DNA from: CALECP01 sp964389925 | GTDB taxonomy: Bacteria > Chloroflexota > Anaerolineae > Promineifilales > Promineifilaceae | Reading direction: 5' to 3' | Assembly: GCA_964389925.1 (NCBI GenBank) | Contig: CAYMGE010000016.1 | Coordinates: 17,474 to 81,473, forward strand | DNA length: 64,000 bases | In this document: positions 8,741 through 18,500 of the stretch, piece by piece | Numbering within the stretch: position 1 is the first letter of the stretch | How the letters are laid out: each line of letters starts with the position of its first letter | Made by a program: the position numbers and the translations under genes | Notes under the pieces: model-generated | What the model was told of the DNA's origin: nothing | What the model saw: only the letters and a program-made list of their open reading frames with translations | Databases searched by the model: none

Positions 8741-10068
8741 CGACTTTGCCTGTCAACAAACCACAGCGTGTTAACATTTTTGTCGTTCTAATTCCTGTCG
8801 TTGGGGCAATGTTCGCGCTATTGGTCGCTGGGCTACTGATTCGCTATTGGCTCAATATGGACAGTGAGTTTGTCATTTCGATGGTCACACCATTGGCGGC
8901 TGGGGCGGCCGTCTCATTGGTCGTCGCCCTCCTGCTTTATTTCATCAGCCTCTACTATTCGCCCTCTCTAAGACTCACATTTCTATTTATCACCGTTATT
9001 GTTGCCGCCTTGACGCTGACCAATGGGCTTGTCGCCGCACAGCAAATGTTCACCGACACGATTGTTCTGATTGATACGACCATTTTGCTACTCTTCACCA
9101 CCATTGTGGCAGGGACATTTGGGATGGGTGGCTTTTTGCGTGTGACGCACGGGTTGAGCCAGCTAATGCATTTGGCTCATGGTGTTGCGTCTGGCGATTA
9201 TCATAGCCGTGCTGTTGTCGATGGGCGCGATGAGCTGGCACAATTGGGCAACTCTTTCAACAAGATGGCAACACAGCTTGAAACAGCGGCACAAGAGCGT
9301 GAAGACCTAGCCAAAATGCGCCGTGACTTAACCGCATGGGTATCGCACGATCTCCGCACGCCGCTGACGAGTATGCGTGCGATGGTTGAAGCTCTAAATG
9401 ATGGACTTGTGGAAGACCCTGAGCAGGTCAAACGTTACTATCGGCTGATTTTGGCAGATGTGCAAGGAATGAATCGGCTGATCAATGATCTGTTTGAGAT
9501 GTCACGCCTCGATGCGGGGGGCCTGCAAATTGACATGGAGCAAGATTCTCTGAGCGATCTAATTTCCGATACAGTCGGTGGGTTTCAGGCACTTGCACAA
9601 CGACGTGACATTAAGTTACAGGGGGAGATTAGCCCCAATCTCGATCCCGTGCGGATGAACGTGGAAAAAATCGGCCGCGTTCTCTCCAACCTCATCAGCA
9701 ATGCGCTCAAGTACACGCCCGATGGCGGCACGATCAACGTGCAGGCATGGCGTGATGAAAATGTCGTATTTGTCCGTGTGCAAGATTCTGGCGATGGATT
9801 TGTGGAGAAAGATTTGCCGCTGTTATTTGAGCAGTTTTATCGTGGCGAAGGAGCGCGGTCACGGTCCGATGGTTCAAGTGCTGGGCTAGGTCTTTCGATT
9901 GCTCGAGGGATTGTGGAGGCGCATGGGGGGAAGATTTCGGCCGAGAATAACAGCGGCGCACGCATTACATTTACATTGCCTCAATTGGCATACATGCGGT
10001 CAAACCTACCTTCGGAACAGAAGTCGAGGTTGAAAATTATCAACGGACTTGATTCAAATAACGTGTAA
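8737..10068 (+). CDS. Membrane sensor histidine kinase with HAMP domain
   Basis: 443 residues. The N-terminal third has four hydrophobic segments (about 15-35, 48-72, 80-95 and 108-130) with little extracytoplasmic sequence, so sensing is probably within the membrane or by a small loop. A HAMP region follows (LMHLAHGVASGDYHSR, RDELAQLGNSFNKMA). The dimerisation domain carries the phospho-acceptor His204 in WVSHDLRTPL. The ATPase domain has the N box NLISNALKYTP, G1 DSGDGF, an F box (LFEQFYRG) and G2 GLGLSIARG. The operon order and 4-base overlap with the response regulator show a cognate pair. The protein ends with about 30 residues beyond the ATPase fold with no recognised feature. Confidence 0.94.
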   Translation: MTTLPVNKPQRVNIFVVLIPVVGAMFALLVAGLLIRYWLNMDSEFVISMVTPLAAGAAVSLVVALLLYFISLYYSPSLRLTFLFITVIVAALTLTNGLVAAQQMFTDTIVLIDTTILLLFTTIVAGTFGMGGFLRVTHGLSQLMHLAHGVASGDYHSRAVVDGRDELAQLGNSFNKMATQLETAAQEREDLAKMRRDLTAWVSHDLRTPLTSMRAMVEALNDGLVEDPEQVKRYYRLILADVQGMNRLINDLFEMSRLDAGGLQIDMEQDSLSDLISDTVGGFQALAQRRDIKLQGEISPNLDPVRMNVEKIGRVLSNLISNALKYTPDGGTINVQAWRDENVVFVRVQDSGDGFVEKDLPLLFEQFYRGEGARSRSDGSSAGLGLSIARGIVEAHGGKISAENNSGARITFTLPQLAYMRSNLPSEQKSRLKIINGLDSNNV

Positions 10069-10126
10069 TCTCTCATACGTTCCCACAATAATCTCTATGA
10101 TACGCTCTCTCAATAAGGAGCGCATC

Positions 10127-10399
10127 ATGTCTACTTTCGCCGTTTTCATAGATAGCCACTGTCAAATCTGCAACGAGGCACGTGCGCTCGTTGCAGAAAT
10201 GAGTGACCTATTCCCCACTTTACAGATTACCCTGCATGACAGCGGGCGCGAGGATTGGCCATCTAAGGTGTTTGCTGTCCCAACTTATATGCTAAATGGT
10301 CGTATTATCTCGTTAGGCAATCCGAGCCGCGAGCAATTACATCAACAACTGAACGAAGCTCTGTCTTACGAACCGACGCAGCTCAGAACGTTGCTATAA
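10127..10399 (+). CDS. Small thioredoxin/glutaredoxin-like protein
   Basis: 90 residues from ATG 10127, which has AAGGAG at good spacing; an upstream in-frame ATG would add 26 residues and lacks a site. The pattern is beta strand (FAVFID), the active-site motif CQIC at about residues 13-16, a helix, a strand, the cis-proline context FAVPTYML, and two final beta strands around LNGRIIS before the last helix. This is a minimal thioredoxin-fold layout close to glutaredoxin-type or thiol-disulfide small proteins. The substrate is unknown. It begins 58 bases after the kinase gene and ends 7 bases before the DUF4129 gene, so it may be part of the same operon. No signal peptide was found, so it is expected in the cytoplasm. 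Confidence 0.8.
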   Translation: MSTFAVFIDSHCQICNEARALVAEMSDLFPTLQITLHDSGREDWPSKVFAVPTYMLNGRIISLGNPSREQLHQQLNEALSYEPTQLRTLL

Positions 10400-10406
10400 T
10401 GCGGGC

Positions 10407-11975
10407 ATGGCCTTGGAAAATCCACGCTCACGCTTGCAGCTACCTTTGCTGTGGCTGCTCATTTTCACGCTTACATCGAGCGTTATACTGTTGTTACAAC
10501 AGATTTCGGTCGATTATTGGCGACCCACAACTTTTATCGTTGCAATCGTCAGCGCATGGGGGATATTTAGCACACGCTATCTAGCCGTTTTAGAACAGTG
10601 GAGACGCAACGCGCTGCGCTACCGAGCGGCCGAGATTGTCATTCTCGCCGTCTTATTGCGCCTGTTTTTGTGGATTACCTTTGGCTTCCCACAGGGAAAT
10701 GGATTTAATGACTATCTGCGCGACCCTTTCATCATCCTAGACGACCGCTGGTGGGCGCATTTCTCCATCGCTGTTATCGTCTGGGCTTGGTCAAATACGC
10801 TGACGGCACTCTTTAACCAACTCGACTTTTCTGAGTTTGAATTAAATTTGCATACTGTCGAGCAACAAAATGTCAGTGCGCTGCAACAGAGTAATCGCGC
10901 ACAGTTACTTGCCGAATACTTCAATTTGTGGATCGGTGGCGGCATATTGCTCATTTTTGTTACCGCACTCGCCACCTACCAATTAAGGGATTTTCAAGAG
11001 GCAAACTGGTTTAACACAGTCACACGTCTTTCTCTTCCACCACAGCTTCTAATTAACCTGCTGCTTTATCTATTTATTGGCCTCTGGCTGTTGAGCTATG
11101 TGCGCTATGTCGTGCTATTTTCGCGCTGGCTCTATCGTGGCGTGCGTCCTCAAGCGCAGTTAGCACGTATCTGGCGGCGTGGCAGCCTGCTGATATTGGG
11201 CGTTGTTGCACTTCTGTGTGCGCTTCTGCCGATTGGCTCGACGATGCCAATTGTCTGGCTCGGCCGAATGCTCTACTATATTTTCTACTTTGTCACTTCG
11301 GCCGTTATGTCCCTCATCCGCTGGCTACTTTCTCTATTCGCCGGGGAAGACAGTGCTGAGACAGAACCGCTAATCCCTAATCTCGACATCCCACCGCCGG
11401 TTGAGTTAGAGGCGGGAACTATCGCGCAGCGTGAACCGCTCATTCCAGCTGAGTTAACTGGCGGTATAACGTGGCTCATCATCGTTGTAATCGTCATCGC
11501 CGCGCTGCTTTTCCTAACACGTGGTCAAAACTATAGTCGCATTGGCAACTTTGTGCAGCAGTTTTGGCAACGCCTGCGCGACTGGTGGCGGCTCATGCGT
11601 AGGCAGGTTGACGAGCGCATTGTAGAGATGCGGCACACTGTTCGGCAACAGTTCGGCCGAACACCGACACCGGCACAATCGAATAAACCTCTCTTTCGTA
11701 TCAATGCCTTAACTCCCCGCGAACAAATTCGCTACTTTTATCTCACGATTGTCAAGAGAGCGGCCGAACGTGGTGTACAACGTGCAAAGGATGAAACGCC
11801 CGTCGAATTTTTAACTGCCTTGCAGAATGAGTTTCCAGAAAGTGCTGAGGATAGCGAAGCATTAACCGCGGCCTTTTTGCAGGCACGCTATAGCAAGGAT
11901 TCTGTCGAGAAAGAAGCAATTACACCCGTAAAGAAAACGTGGAAACGAGTTCGTCGCTCACTACGTCGTAACTAG
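10407..11975 (+). CDS. Multi-pass membrane protein with C-terminal DUF4129 domain
   Basis: 522 residues. The N-terminal half has several membrane helices (about 12-30, 38-55, 70-92, 105-125, 165-185, 205-235, 260-280 and 285-310). An extracytoplasmic Pro/Glu-rich stretch (about 315-350, ETEPLIPNLD, PPVELEAG) is followed by another helix (ITWLIIVVIVIAALLFL, about 353-370). The cytoplasmic C-terminus contains DUF4129 at about 434-500 (EQIRYFYLTIVKRAAERG, KDETPVEFL). DUF4129 proteins often neighbour transglutaminase-like and MoxR/DUF58 genes, but none of those is present here. Function is unknown; the fold suggests a membrane-associated scaffold or envelope maintenance role. It follows the CxxC protein by 7 bases. 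Confidence 0.8.
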   Translation: MALENPRSRLQLPLLWLLIFTLTSSVILLLQQISVDYWRPTTFIVAIVSAWGIFSTRYLAVLEQWRRNALRYRAAEIVILAVLLRLFLWITFGFPQGNGFNDYLRDPFIILDDRWWAHFSIAVIVWAWSNTLTALFNQLDFSEFELNLHTVEQQNVSALQQSNRAQLLAEYFNLWIGGGILLIFVTALATYQLRDFQEANWFNTVTRLSLPPQLLINLLLYLFIGLWLLSYVRYVVLFSRWLYRGVRPQAQLARIWRRGSLLILGVVALLCALLPIGSTMPIVWLGRMLYYIFYFVTSAVMSLIRWLLSLFAGEDSAETEPLIPNLDIPPPVELEAGTIAQREPLIPAELTGGITWLIIVVIVIAALLFLTRGQNYSRIGNFVQQFWQRLRDWWRLMRRQVDERIVEMRHTVRQQFGRTPTPAQSNKPLFRINALTPREQIRYFYLTIVKRAAERGVQRAKDETPVEFLTALQNEFPESAEDSEALTAAFLQARYSKDSVEKEAITPVKKTWKRVRRSLRRN

Positions 11976-12133
11976 CCTTCAATTTTCCGTGCTATTTTTT
12001 AACATAGCTTAACGTGACAGTTAAATTCTAACTCTTTCCTTTCCGTTGTTTGCGAAGAGTAGCTACAATGCCATATAGGTTTTGTGATTATAGTCACCGT
12101 ACTTGGTAAGTAGGAATAAGGATAAAGTTTGTA

Positions 12134-13408
12134 ATGTCGAGCCATTTTAATTTCGTTCTCGGATTTTTGCTATTGATAGCAACAATGATTGTGTTTGCTA
12201 GCATCGGCCGATTTGCTTCCCCCCGTCTACTAAATGATGTAACCCAATTAACAGTAGAATTTGGTTGCGTAGGAGCCTCTTGTGAATCGGCCGATGATGT
12301 CGTTGCACAGCTCACGCCAACCTCTTCACCAACAAAAACCCCACTGCCACCAACCAATACATCGATCGCAACAACTGTCCCGCCAACCGCAACAGCTATT
12401 CCCCCAACTGTAACCGCACCAGCGACTGTTACGCCCCTTGTAATTACGCCAACTGAACGGCCTACCGAAACGGTGGCACCCACTGAGCAACCAACCGAGA
12501 CATTAGTGCCAACAGAAACACCAATTCCATCGCAAACACCAACGCCTGATGCGCTGCTCATTGAAGCAGTGCGTGACGCGGGACTGTTTGCAGAGCCGGG
12601 TGGATTAGGCGGTCATACAGGCTATTATGTTCCTACAGGGCAGACTGGTTGGGTGATCGGCCGCTCTCCAGACACCCGCTGGCTGCATGTCGCACATCTG
12701 CTGGGCATTCAAGGATGGGCTGCCGCTAGTTTTTTCTCCGCAGCCGAGGGAGAACTTGCCACCCTTCCCGTCTCTGATTTTGTTGGTGAAGGCGATCCGA
12801 ATGTCACAATTCGCGCAACTCAAGTTGCTCAATTGCCTCCAGCTACTACAACACCACCCCCCTCTAGTACACCAAGTCCCAACGAGACATTACAGTCAGA
12901 TGTTACAATATCTCCTACTAATACACCTTGGCCAACAAATACACCACGTCCAACTAATGACACATCTCCGGTAAACACACCTTGGCCCACTGCAACATGG
13001 GTCAAACCGACCGTATTTCCAACAAATACACCGCTCCCAACCCCACTCCCCAGTAATGGCAATGATGGCGAACAGGAGGATGATATAGTCACAAATGCTA
13101 TCGCGTGGTGGCAAACTGACCAATCCAGTATTCTTATCAACGGAGATGGTACATGGCGTGCTGACGTTATTATCCGTGTTCCAACGAGCTTCACATACAG
13201 CTTCAAGATACCTCTCTTTTCGACAAACCAGCGTCTTCGTGACCAAAACCTAGAGGGTGACGATTTCTTCGTCTTGTCAATCGCCGGCGTTCCCTGTGGC
13301 TTGCCACTTAATGCAGAACTCATTGCACTACAGAACGGCGCACGTATGATTGTCTCGAATGAATTCACCCTTCAGAAAGGTGTAATTTCTATCAGTACGC
13401 CCTGTTAA
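12134..13408 (+). CDS. Membrane-anchored surface protein with SH3b domain and Pro/Thr stalks
   Basis: 424 residues. An uncleaved N-terminal hydrophobic anchor (FVLGFLLLIATMIVFASIG, about 6-25) is followed by a long Pro/Thr-rich stalk (about 58-135). A bacterial SH3-like domain follows at about 138-200 (GLFAEPGG, TGWVIGRSPDTRWLHVA, IQGWAAASF). A second Pro/Thr stalk (about 235-315) and a beta-rich C-terminal domain of about 105 residues complete the chain. SH3b domains generally bind peptidoglycan or other cell-wall ligands, so this is probably a cell-surface tether or receptor. The C-terminal domain is not recognised. AAGGA lies rather far upstream of the start. The following 536 bases hold no gene. 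Confidence 0.75.
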   Translation: MSSHFNFVLGFLLLIATMIVFASIGRFASPRLLNDVTQLTVEFGCVGASCESADDVVAQLTPTSSPTKTPLPPTNTSIATTVPPTATAIPPTVTAPATVTPLVITPTERPTETVAPTEQPTETLVPTETPIPSQTPTPDALLIEAVRDAGLFAEPGGLGGHTGYYVPTGQTGWVIGRSPDTRWLHVAHLLGIQGWAAASFFSAAEGELATLPVSDFVGEGDPNVTIRATQVAQLPPATTTPPPSSTPSPNETLQSDVTISPTNTPWPTNTPRPTNDTSPVNTPWPTATWVKPTVFPTNTPLPTPLPSNGNDGEQEDDIVTNAIAWWQTDQSSILINGDGTWRADVIIRVPTSFTYSFKIPLFSTNQRLRDQNLEGDDFFVLSIAGVPCGLPLNAELIALQNGARMIVSNEFTLQKGVISISTPC

Positions 13409-13944
13409 TAAGTTAGAAGTTACGCAGTTGTGAAGCAGCAAAGTGGAAAAACACATCAAGTCGCGTGTGGTTCTTACTCCGCGACGTTGCGACTTCGCTA
13501 CTCCGGTCAATGAGCAGCATAACTCCTGTGAGTAGTGTTTGGTAAACAAAAACATGGATAGTTTTCGGCAAATTTACAAATCAGATATGTCGAATTCCTT
13601 CCGCCGCTTTTCAGTTATAGAGTGGTTCGGATATTAGCAAACACTTTGCAAACGCCAACTTCTTAAACTAAACTTCGTGCTTGAAAATTACAGATGCTGA
13701 AGTGTTGAATTATGTAGACGAGATTTCAAATTTGTGTTTTTTCTATGCTTGTCATTCATCGACATCATGTTATACTGGCGTGGACGTTTCGCAGCCTGTC
13801 AACAGCAAAGTTATGATGCGAATAATCGCCCTCATTTTATGCCATTCGATTTTGAGTAGTTTGATCTCTTATGGTCTCATGGAACCAATCCAGTGATCCA
13901 AAATTTGTAACTAAGGAAAAGTTAAAACTCTTAAGGAGCAATAT
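13409..13944 (+). other. Gene-free interval before the dockerin gene
   Basis: 536 bases without a supported gene. A TTG-started frame of 71 codons at 13681-13896 has no ribosome site and runs through the promoter described at 13749, so I reject it. The interval holds that promoter and an untranslated leader of about 160 bases ending in AAGGAG. I see no known riboswitch pattern. Confidence 0.5.
13749..13776 (+). promoter_or_regulatory. Sigma-70-type promoter for the dockerin protein gene
   Basis: TTGTCA, 16 bases, TATACT. Transcription would start near 13783, giving an untranslated leader of about 160 bases to the ATG at 13945. Confidence 0.55.
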
Positions 13945-15108
13945 ATGAACCGCAGAACATTCCGTTACTTTATCCCTTTCGCGCTGATCCTCGGCCTTGT
14001 CTTTACCGCCGTTGTTAGCGCAGCCCCTAGTGCGCCAACCGTGGCACCTCAAGTATGTATTGGCTTTCAAGGTAGTCGTACTGAAGACGAACCTGTCAGC
14101 TGGGTAGTGGTGCAGGGGGGGGCGCGATACAACAGCCAGACCAACGATGTGATCACGGCCGATGGCACTTCAATTGGTAGATTTGCAGTCACTGGTCAAC
14201 CCAACGCTAGCTATACATTAGAAATTAAAGCAGGCGATACCCTTTCTTTCACACATAACGCGACAACACCATTTCCCGCTGCTGATGGTGGAGACTGTGC
14301 TATCGATCTAAGCTCAACACGTCTTCAAGAAGGGGATGCAGATGGAAATGGCATAATCGCTCCAAGTGACTACAATCGCTGGGTTGCACGCTTTAGAAAT
14401 CCGACAGAATGTGCAGGTGATGCAGGCTATGATGCTATTTCTGCCTCCGTTGACTTTAACGAAGACAATTGTGTAACTGCCTTCGACTATAATTTGTGGG
14501 TAGCGAATTATTCTCCAGAACGTCAAAGCCAAAACATCAGCAACTCGGTAGAATCTGAAGGTCGTGATGCTGTTTCTATCGGCGGTGCTCAAGCCAACTA
14601 TGCAACAACTGATAGTTCGTTTGAGATTGTTGCTGATTTGTCAGGTGCTGACCTCTATACCTCTGTGAAAATTGTAATGAACTTTGATCAAACAAAGTTG
14701 CGGATTGATGGTTTCACAGCGAGTGCAGATTATCCACAAGCTGGTTCATCTAACATTGATAATGATGCAGGGACATTCTCATACTTAGCAGGGAATCCAG
14801 CTGGGCGAAACGGAAATGTAAGTGTTGTTACTGTCGATTTCACCGTTCTTGACGATTCAACTCCACAGACAGTTGAATTTGTGGAAGGCAATCCCACGGG
14901 AGAGGTAGGAACACTCGCATACGACAACAACTTCAACCCGCCAGTGCCTTTCGGGACATATCAAAGAGTTAATATCTCTAGCAGCACCGCTGTATCAATG
15001 TCTGACTTGGGAACGACACAACACAGCTTTGTTGTCGTAGCCTTGGTCGCTGGAATGCTTGGCGTTGCGACACTTGTTGTGACACGCACAGCTCGTCGTC
15101 AAGATTAA
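13945..15108 (+). CDS. Secreted dockerin and cohesin-like protein with C-terminal membrane tail
   Basis: 387 residues with AAGGAG eight bases before the ATG. A signal peptide (about 1-30, ending VVSAAPS) is followed by a small beta domain of about 90 residues. A dockerin-like pair of calcium loops lies at about 129-193 (GDADGNGIIAPSDYNRW and VDFNEDNCVTAFDYNLW). A cohesin-like beta domain occupies about 207-347. The end is a hydrophobic helix (HSFVVVALVAGMLGVATLVV) and a basic tip. The order dockerin, cohesin-like domain, tail parallels the C-terminal part of the metzincin lipoprotein at the start of the window, including VSM and GTTQ just before the helix. It is probably anchored outside the membrane and could participate in dockerin-cohesin assemblies; binding partners are not known. 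Confidence 0.75.
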   Translation: MNRRTFRYFIPFALILGLVFTAVVSAAPSAPTVAPQVCIGFQGSRTEDEPVSWVVVQGGARYNSQTNDVITADGTSIGRFAVTGQPNASYTLEIKAGDTLSFTHNATTPFPAADGGDCAIDLSSTRLQEGDADGNGIIAPSDYNRWVARFRNPTECAGDAGYDAISASVDFNEDNCVTAFDYNLWVANYSPERQSQNISNSVESEGRDAVSIGGAQANYATTDSSFEIVADLSGADLYTSVKIVMNFDQTKLRIDGFTASADYPQAGSSNIDNDAGTFSYLAGNPAGRNGNVSVVTVDFTVLDDSTPQTVEFVEGNPTGEVGTLAYDNNFNPPVPFGTYQRVNISSSTAVSMSDLGTTQHSFVVVALVAGMLGVATLVVTRTARRQD

Positions 15109-15150
15109 GCTGAAATTTTAGACAGCGTTTTCTTTGAGAAAGCGTGATGG

Positions 15151-15177
15151 AAAAAGCCCCTGAATGGGGGCTTTTTT
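15151..15177. terminator. Bidirectional intrinsic terminator
   Basis: AAAAAGCCCC, a short loop, GGGGGCTTTTTT. A-run and T-run flank a GC stem, so it can serve both the dockerin gene (plus) and the convergent acyl-carrier gene (minus). Confidence 0.9.
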
Positions 15178-15203
15178 GATCTTGAAACAGACGCTAGATG
15201 ATG

Positions 15204-15446
15204 TTAATTTGTCTCTGCAAGTCGGCCGTGAACATAAGCATACGCTTCACCAACGGTTGTGATAGTTTGTGCATCAGCATCTGAGATTTCCTGCCCAAAC
15301 TTATCTTCTATTTCCATAATCAATTCCATTAAATCGAGTGAATCCGCATCGAGGTCTTTGCGGAAATTTGCGTCAGGGGTAATTTGCTCAACTTCAACCT
15401 CCAACATGTCGGCGATAATCGCGTTTAGCTTTTCTTCTACAGTCAT
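15204..15446 (-). CDS. acpP: Acyl carrier protein
   Basis: 80 residues from ATG 15446, which has AAGGGA upstream; an in-frame ATG 18 bases earlier would give a 6-residue extension and is less likely. The phosphopantetheine site is DADSLDLMELIM with Ser at about residue 36. The acidic four-helix composition (EVEVEQI, IEDKFGQEI, TTVGEAYAYV) and length match type II fatty-acid-synthase ACPs. The protein carries growing acyl chains on 4'-phosphopantetheine in the cytoplasm. It is isolated from other fatty-acid genes and lies just downstream of the large ligase fusion on the same strand, 43 bases into its upstream side. It ends against a bidirectional terminator. Confidence 0.92.
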   Translation of the reverse strand: MTVEEKLNAIIADMLEVEVEQITPDANFRKDLDADSLDLMELIMEIEDKFGQEISDADAQTITTVGEAYAYVHGRLAETN

Positions 15447-15507
15447 TAGTTTCCCTTTGTACAATAGGCTACTAGCCTATTTTCTTTAATCACAGGCTAA
15501 ACCTGCA

Positions 15508-18500
15508 TTACATTTCATCACATTGCCGCGATTGCCAAACGGTCAATCCTAGCAATAGGAAAAAACTATACGCCAAATCAATTAGAAAGAAAGCATGATC
15601 GACGAGACTGTGAGCGAGAAGATAGGTAAATGCTGCGCTGAGTCCGATTATCAGCGGTGTCTTCGCACATGTAAACGTCCGTTGGAGAAGCAATCCGAAA
15701 CTGCCAAGCAGCCAGATTGATATACCTAAACCAAGTAACCCCAAACGTGTTGCAAAGTCAAAGAGAACATTATGTGGATGATTTAGGTAAGGTTCCCGCC
15801 ATGCGGATTCAAGAATATATCGGCCGCGATGCTCATACAAAAAGTTGTCCAGCCCAATCCCAAACCAAGGATTCTCTTGCACCATCCTAATACTAGCCTG
15901 CCAAAGACGATAGCGCACAAAGCTAGTCTCACCCAAAAGATTTAGGCGGGCTGATAGTGCTGGAATTTGGCTCAATGCAAGCAATCCAATACCTCCCATC
16001 AATAACATCCCAAGCACATAAGGCCAAATTCGTCGCCCTTTTTGCCGCAACCAAATAGTGAAGAGTGTCAAGAGGGCTGCTGGCATTCCAATGAGCAACC
16101 CACCTTTGCTAAACGTGAGTAAGAAGGTAGTACTCAACAGGAGTGTTGCAGCGAGATATGCCCGCCAGCGGTTTGGGGTTAAGTGTATGTTTGATGCTTG
16201 GTCATCATGTTGAGTCGCCTTTTTTTGTCCAAATAATAGGAACGCGAGAAGAATGGGAATGATTCGGCCGAAATACAACGCCACATTATTCGGCGAACCA
16301 TACAAGCTCTGCACGCGCTGTAGACCCCCCTCAGCCGTAATCGTTGCGTCAAATCCAAACATCGCCTGCATCAATCCATACACAGCAATCACAACCCCAC
16401 TCAGCACAAACGCATCGAGCAGATGCCAAACATCATCTCGCGTCAACGGTACAACGCGCAACAGTCCATAGAATAATGCTGGCTCAATAATGACTAATCG
16501 CCATTCGTTTGTCGCCACACTGAGTCGTTCTGTAAACAATAGGGAAAGCGTTGCGACAAAAACAAGCATCAAGACTGCGTAATCAACTGATTTTACATTT
16601 TGAACGCTTAAACTGTTTTTTTCACGTAGTAGCTTGTGACTCGCAGCTTGGATCAGCACTGCCCCGACTGTAATCAGCGTAAACAGTTCCGTCGGCGAAA
16701 AGCGATAGTCCAGAATTGGTTTTAGGATGCCGACTGAGCCATAGAGCGGAAGGAAAAGCTGTTCTCGGCCGTAAAAAGGCATTGAGAAGGTGATGAGGGC
16801 GAGGCCCCATATCGGCCGAAAACTAATCAAGAACAACAACACAAACAGTAAAACACCATATACAAAAATCAGCGGCGTGATATAGAAAGCGGTCGCTGTC
16901 CCCATAAGGAGAGCAGCTTGCGGGACATCTCCCAAACGTCGAAAGAATGCCAATGCGGGTGCGCCCCACAATCCAAAGCCGATCAGCGTCAGTGAGCCAG
17001 CCACGATTGTAATAATTAGCAGTTGCACACGATGAGACAAGCGGTTAAATTGCCCATTCCAACGCTTCCAGCTGTTTTCAAAATCACTTTGTCGAACTGA
17101 CCAAGCACTACCTAGCATCCCGACTATGATGATTCCCCAAAATACAGGTTTCATCCACTCATTTTCTATAGGCGGCCGATAGCCAACGCTAAAACCCTGC
17201 AAAGCAAACTGATCCCATCCACGATGGGCAGTCAACGCCAATGTATGGACATCTTGAGAAAGACCAGTGGCAACAAGCTCTGTTGTGATATAATCCTCAT
17301 TGGGGTTAGGAGAATCTAGAACAACTGTTGTGCTGTGTTCATCAGTCGGCCGAGCATTCGCAGGCTCCCCATCAACCGTCACATAAAATCGCGCCCGAAA
17401 ATCTGCCCGCCGCACTCGCAATCCGACATCCGTTCCCCAAAAAGTAAATGTCATCGTGTCGCGCACATCCCCGTTCTCGACATATTTCTCGCTTGAATCG
17501 GCTCCAAACTGTGGGGAAAATTCCCAATCTCCCATCCACATTTGGCCTGTGCCATCCGCTTCAGCAAAGTGAAAGCCTGTTGCAGGATACTCATTCCGAA
17601 ATGTCACATTTCGCACGTCTCGATTGGCAATGCTAAATCCCCATGCGGGATCATCGGCCGATGCATTCGGTTCCCAATTTTCAAGAAACATCACCCCCAT
17701 CCATGGCCACTCTGTCCGTACCCGCGCCAATGCTTGCTCTGTATACGCGACCTGTTCTGCTAGAGACACTTCTTCCCAAATTGACTCATCGCCCGTCCAC
17801 TCGTTCGGCAACGCATTCCAACCCCAATTTCCCGCCCAGATCGCCACATTTTCCGACTCATTTTGCACCATGACTTCGCGCATCAGGATAAGGCGGCTAA
17901 AGTTTAGTACGTCGTTGTGGACAGTCCGATCTGTGGGTGGGTATTGAAAACCATAAGGTTTACCAGCGGCGATGTCGAATTGGGCTTGCGCTTCGTAGAG
18001 GCGTTGTAGATAGAGCCAATCCGCCATATTAACAGTATCGGTCTCAACTGTGGGTGCAAGTGGTGCAGTGATAATTTTGGCGACGGAATCAACTGCTTTT
18101 ATCTGCTCACTAACAGTTGTCAGCAGTGCCGCATACACGTCAGGGTTCACTGGCTCCCCCCCCCAATGAGCGCTTAAGTTTGGTTCATCCCAGACAAAGT
18201 AATAATCGGCTGTATCACCAAAACGTGTGGCGAACTGGCTAGCAAATTTGCCAAATTCACTCATGTCGGGCGGTGCAAACTGCTCGGCCGGATCGCCATC
18301 AAGCAATGGGGCAAGAATTAACCCACTTTCAACCACAGCATTGACGATGCGCTCGGCCGATTCCCAATCAAAATTATCTGTGAAGAAAAAAGGTTGCTTC
18401 ACATAACGAATTTGGGGCGTTGCCGCGATTGCCGCCAACTGTGCTTCTAGCTCTGCGTCATTGTACTGCTCTAGGCGCACATTCACACCTAGCCGCAGTC

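Noticed and set aside
12829..13368. Long minus-strand frames opposite the SH3b protein gene, and similar ones opposite 12094-12561, 22764-23414 and 50033-50554
   Set aside because: They mirror low-complexity Pro/Thr or acidic stretches of the plus-strand genes, with no ribosome site or domain of their own.
13409..13450. GTTACGCAGTTG-like word resembling an insertion-sequence end (similar words near 3362 and 31366)
   Set aside because: Copies are short and imperfect, with no matching inverted partner or target duplication.
13681..13896. 71-codon frame in the gene-free interval before the dockerin gene
   Set aside because: TTG start without a ribosome site, composition unlike a protein, and it spans a good promoter (13749-13776).
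13783..13944. Leader of the dockerin gene as a cyclic-di-GMP riboswitch
   Set aside because: Only scattered GCAAAG-like words were seen; the conserved core and paired helices of the known riboswitch classes are missing.
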